A stretch of 64,000 nucleotides of DNA from Stenotrophomonas sp. ATCM1_4 (GTDB taxonomy: Bacteria > Pseudomonadota > Gammaproteobacteria > Xanthomonadales > Xanthomonadaceae), in assembly GCF_004348115.1 (NCBI RefSeq), contig NZ_QPFB01000001.1, positions 3,860,028-3,924,027 of the forward strand, written 5' to 3'. The notes below the pieces were generated by a model, which saw nothing but the letters and a program-made list of their open reading frames with translations, did not search any database and was not told where the DNA came from. Of the stretch, positions 63,757 through 64,000 are shown one piece after another. The translations under genes were made by a program, and so were the position numbers. The number at the start of each line of letters is the position of its first letter. Positions within the stretch are counted from its first letter, which is position 1.

Positions 63757-64000
63757 ATGAAATACCTGCTGCTGATCTACATCGACCCCGATCTGGCCCA
63801 GGCGCTGCCGGCCGAGGAATACGACGCCTTGATGCGCGGTTGCCTGCGCCATGCCGACACCCTGCAGGCGCAGGGGACGCTGCTGATGTCCCAGCGCCTG
63901 CAACCGGTCGAACGGGCGCGCACGTTGCGCACGCGCGCCACGCAGGCGCGCGTGACCGATGGACCATTCGCCGAAACCCGCGAACTGCTGGCCGGCTTCA
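63757..64000 (+). CDS. Second YCII/DGPF-family protein, 3' end outside the window
   Basis: An ATG at 63757 opens a frame of 81 codons that runs off the window. The visible protein starts MKYLLLIYIDPDLAQALPAE and contains TDGPFAETRELLAGF, the DGPF motif. It is the divergent neighbour of the sigma operon, with 163 bp between starts. I saw no TGTCGA element on its strand, so its promoter may differ. The remaining gene and any second sigma gene lie beyond the end. Confidence 0.85.
   Translation, partial: MKYLLLIYIDPDLAQALPAEEYDALMRGCLRHADTLQAQGTLLMSQRLQPVERARTLRTRATQARVTDGPFAETRELLAGF

Overview
The window reads as ordinary chromosome of a high-GC gammaproteobacterium of the Xanthomonadaceae, most likely Stenotrophomonas. 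The reasons are the gene content (an E3 subunit with fused lipoyl domains, YajQ, DUF3247, DUF3297 and DUF3016 proteins, a dadA-alr pair opposite an Lrp-type regulator), strong third-position GC bias, and short intergenic GTAG hairpins resembling the SMAG repeats known from Stenotrophomonas. I found no rRNA or tRNA gene, insertion sequence, prophage or CRISPR array. Family names and start codons come from reading the sequence; no database search was run.

Layout. 1-1.6 kb: end of a membrane glycosyltransferase-like gene coupled to a GtrA-type protein. 1.8-9.0 kb: complete atpIBEFHAGDC operon on the minus strand, with promoter, terminator and intercistronic hairpins. 9.4-18.4 kb: an outer-membrane barrel, a DUF6624-like protein, the aceF-(secreted protein)-lpd part of the pyruvate dehydrogenase operon, a hypoxanthine/uracil-DNA glycosylase-like gene, OmpW, a permuted papain-fold protein and a small membrane protein. 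18.5-24.0 kb: metNIQ methionine importer, an EamA transporter, a beta-lactamase-fold serine hydrolase and yajQ. 24.0-27.8 kb: an aldehyde dehydrogenase / alcohol dehydrogenase / AcoR-like regulator operon with three direct repeats upstream. 28-37.4 kb: DUF1415, a HAD phosphatase, rsuA-rsmC, DUF3247, a hybrid sensor kinase, DUF3016, alr-dadA and the divergent Lrp-type regulator.

37.5-46.2 kb: a proline-rich secreted protein, msrB, motAB, several small conserved proteins, a CPA1 cation/proton antiporter, a YgiD-like dioxygenase and its divergent LysR regulator. 46.2-56.2 kb: a PAS/degenerate GGDEF/EAL membrane protein, an M13 lipoprotein metallopeptidase, an MpaB-like oxygenase, a two-TM protein of unknown role and a LytS/LytTR two-component pair. 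56.3-60.6 kb: an acetyltransferase, a large secreted protein of unknown role and an M28 aminopeptidase. 60.6-64 kb: a sigma-factor operon (YCII/DGPF protein, two VOC proteins, DUF1428, then an ECF-like sigma factor with a long C-terminal extension) and a second, divergent YCII/DGPF gene that runs off the end.

The points most worth a second look are the sigma-factor/DGPF operon, which carries a -35 TGTCGA, 17-bp spacer, -10 CGTC element before its first gene; the AcoR-like regulator that lacks the AAA+ domain, together with the repeats upstream of its presumed target operon; the recently homogenised double lipoyl domain on E3 and the exported protein encoded inside the same operon; and GTAG repeats placed inside the ATP synthase operon and across the ygiD stop codon.
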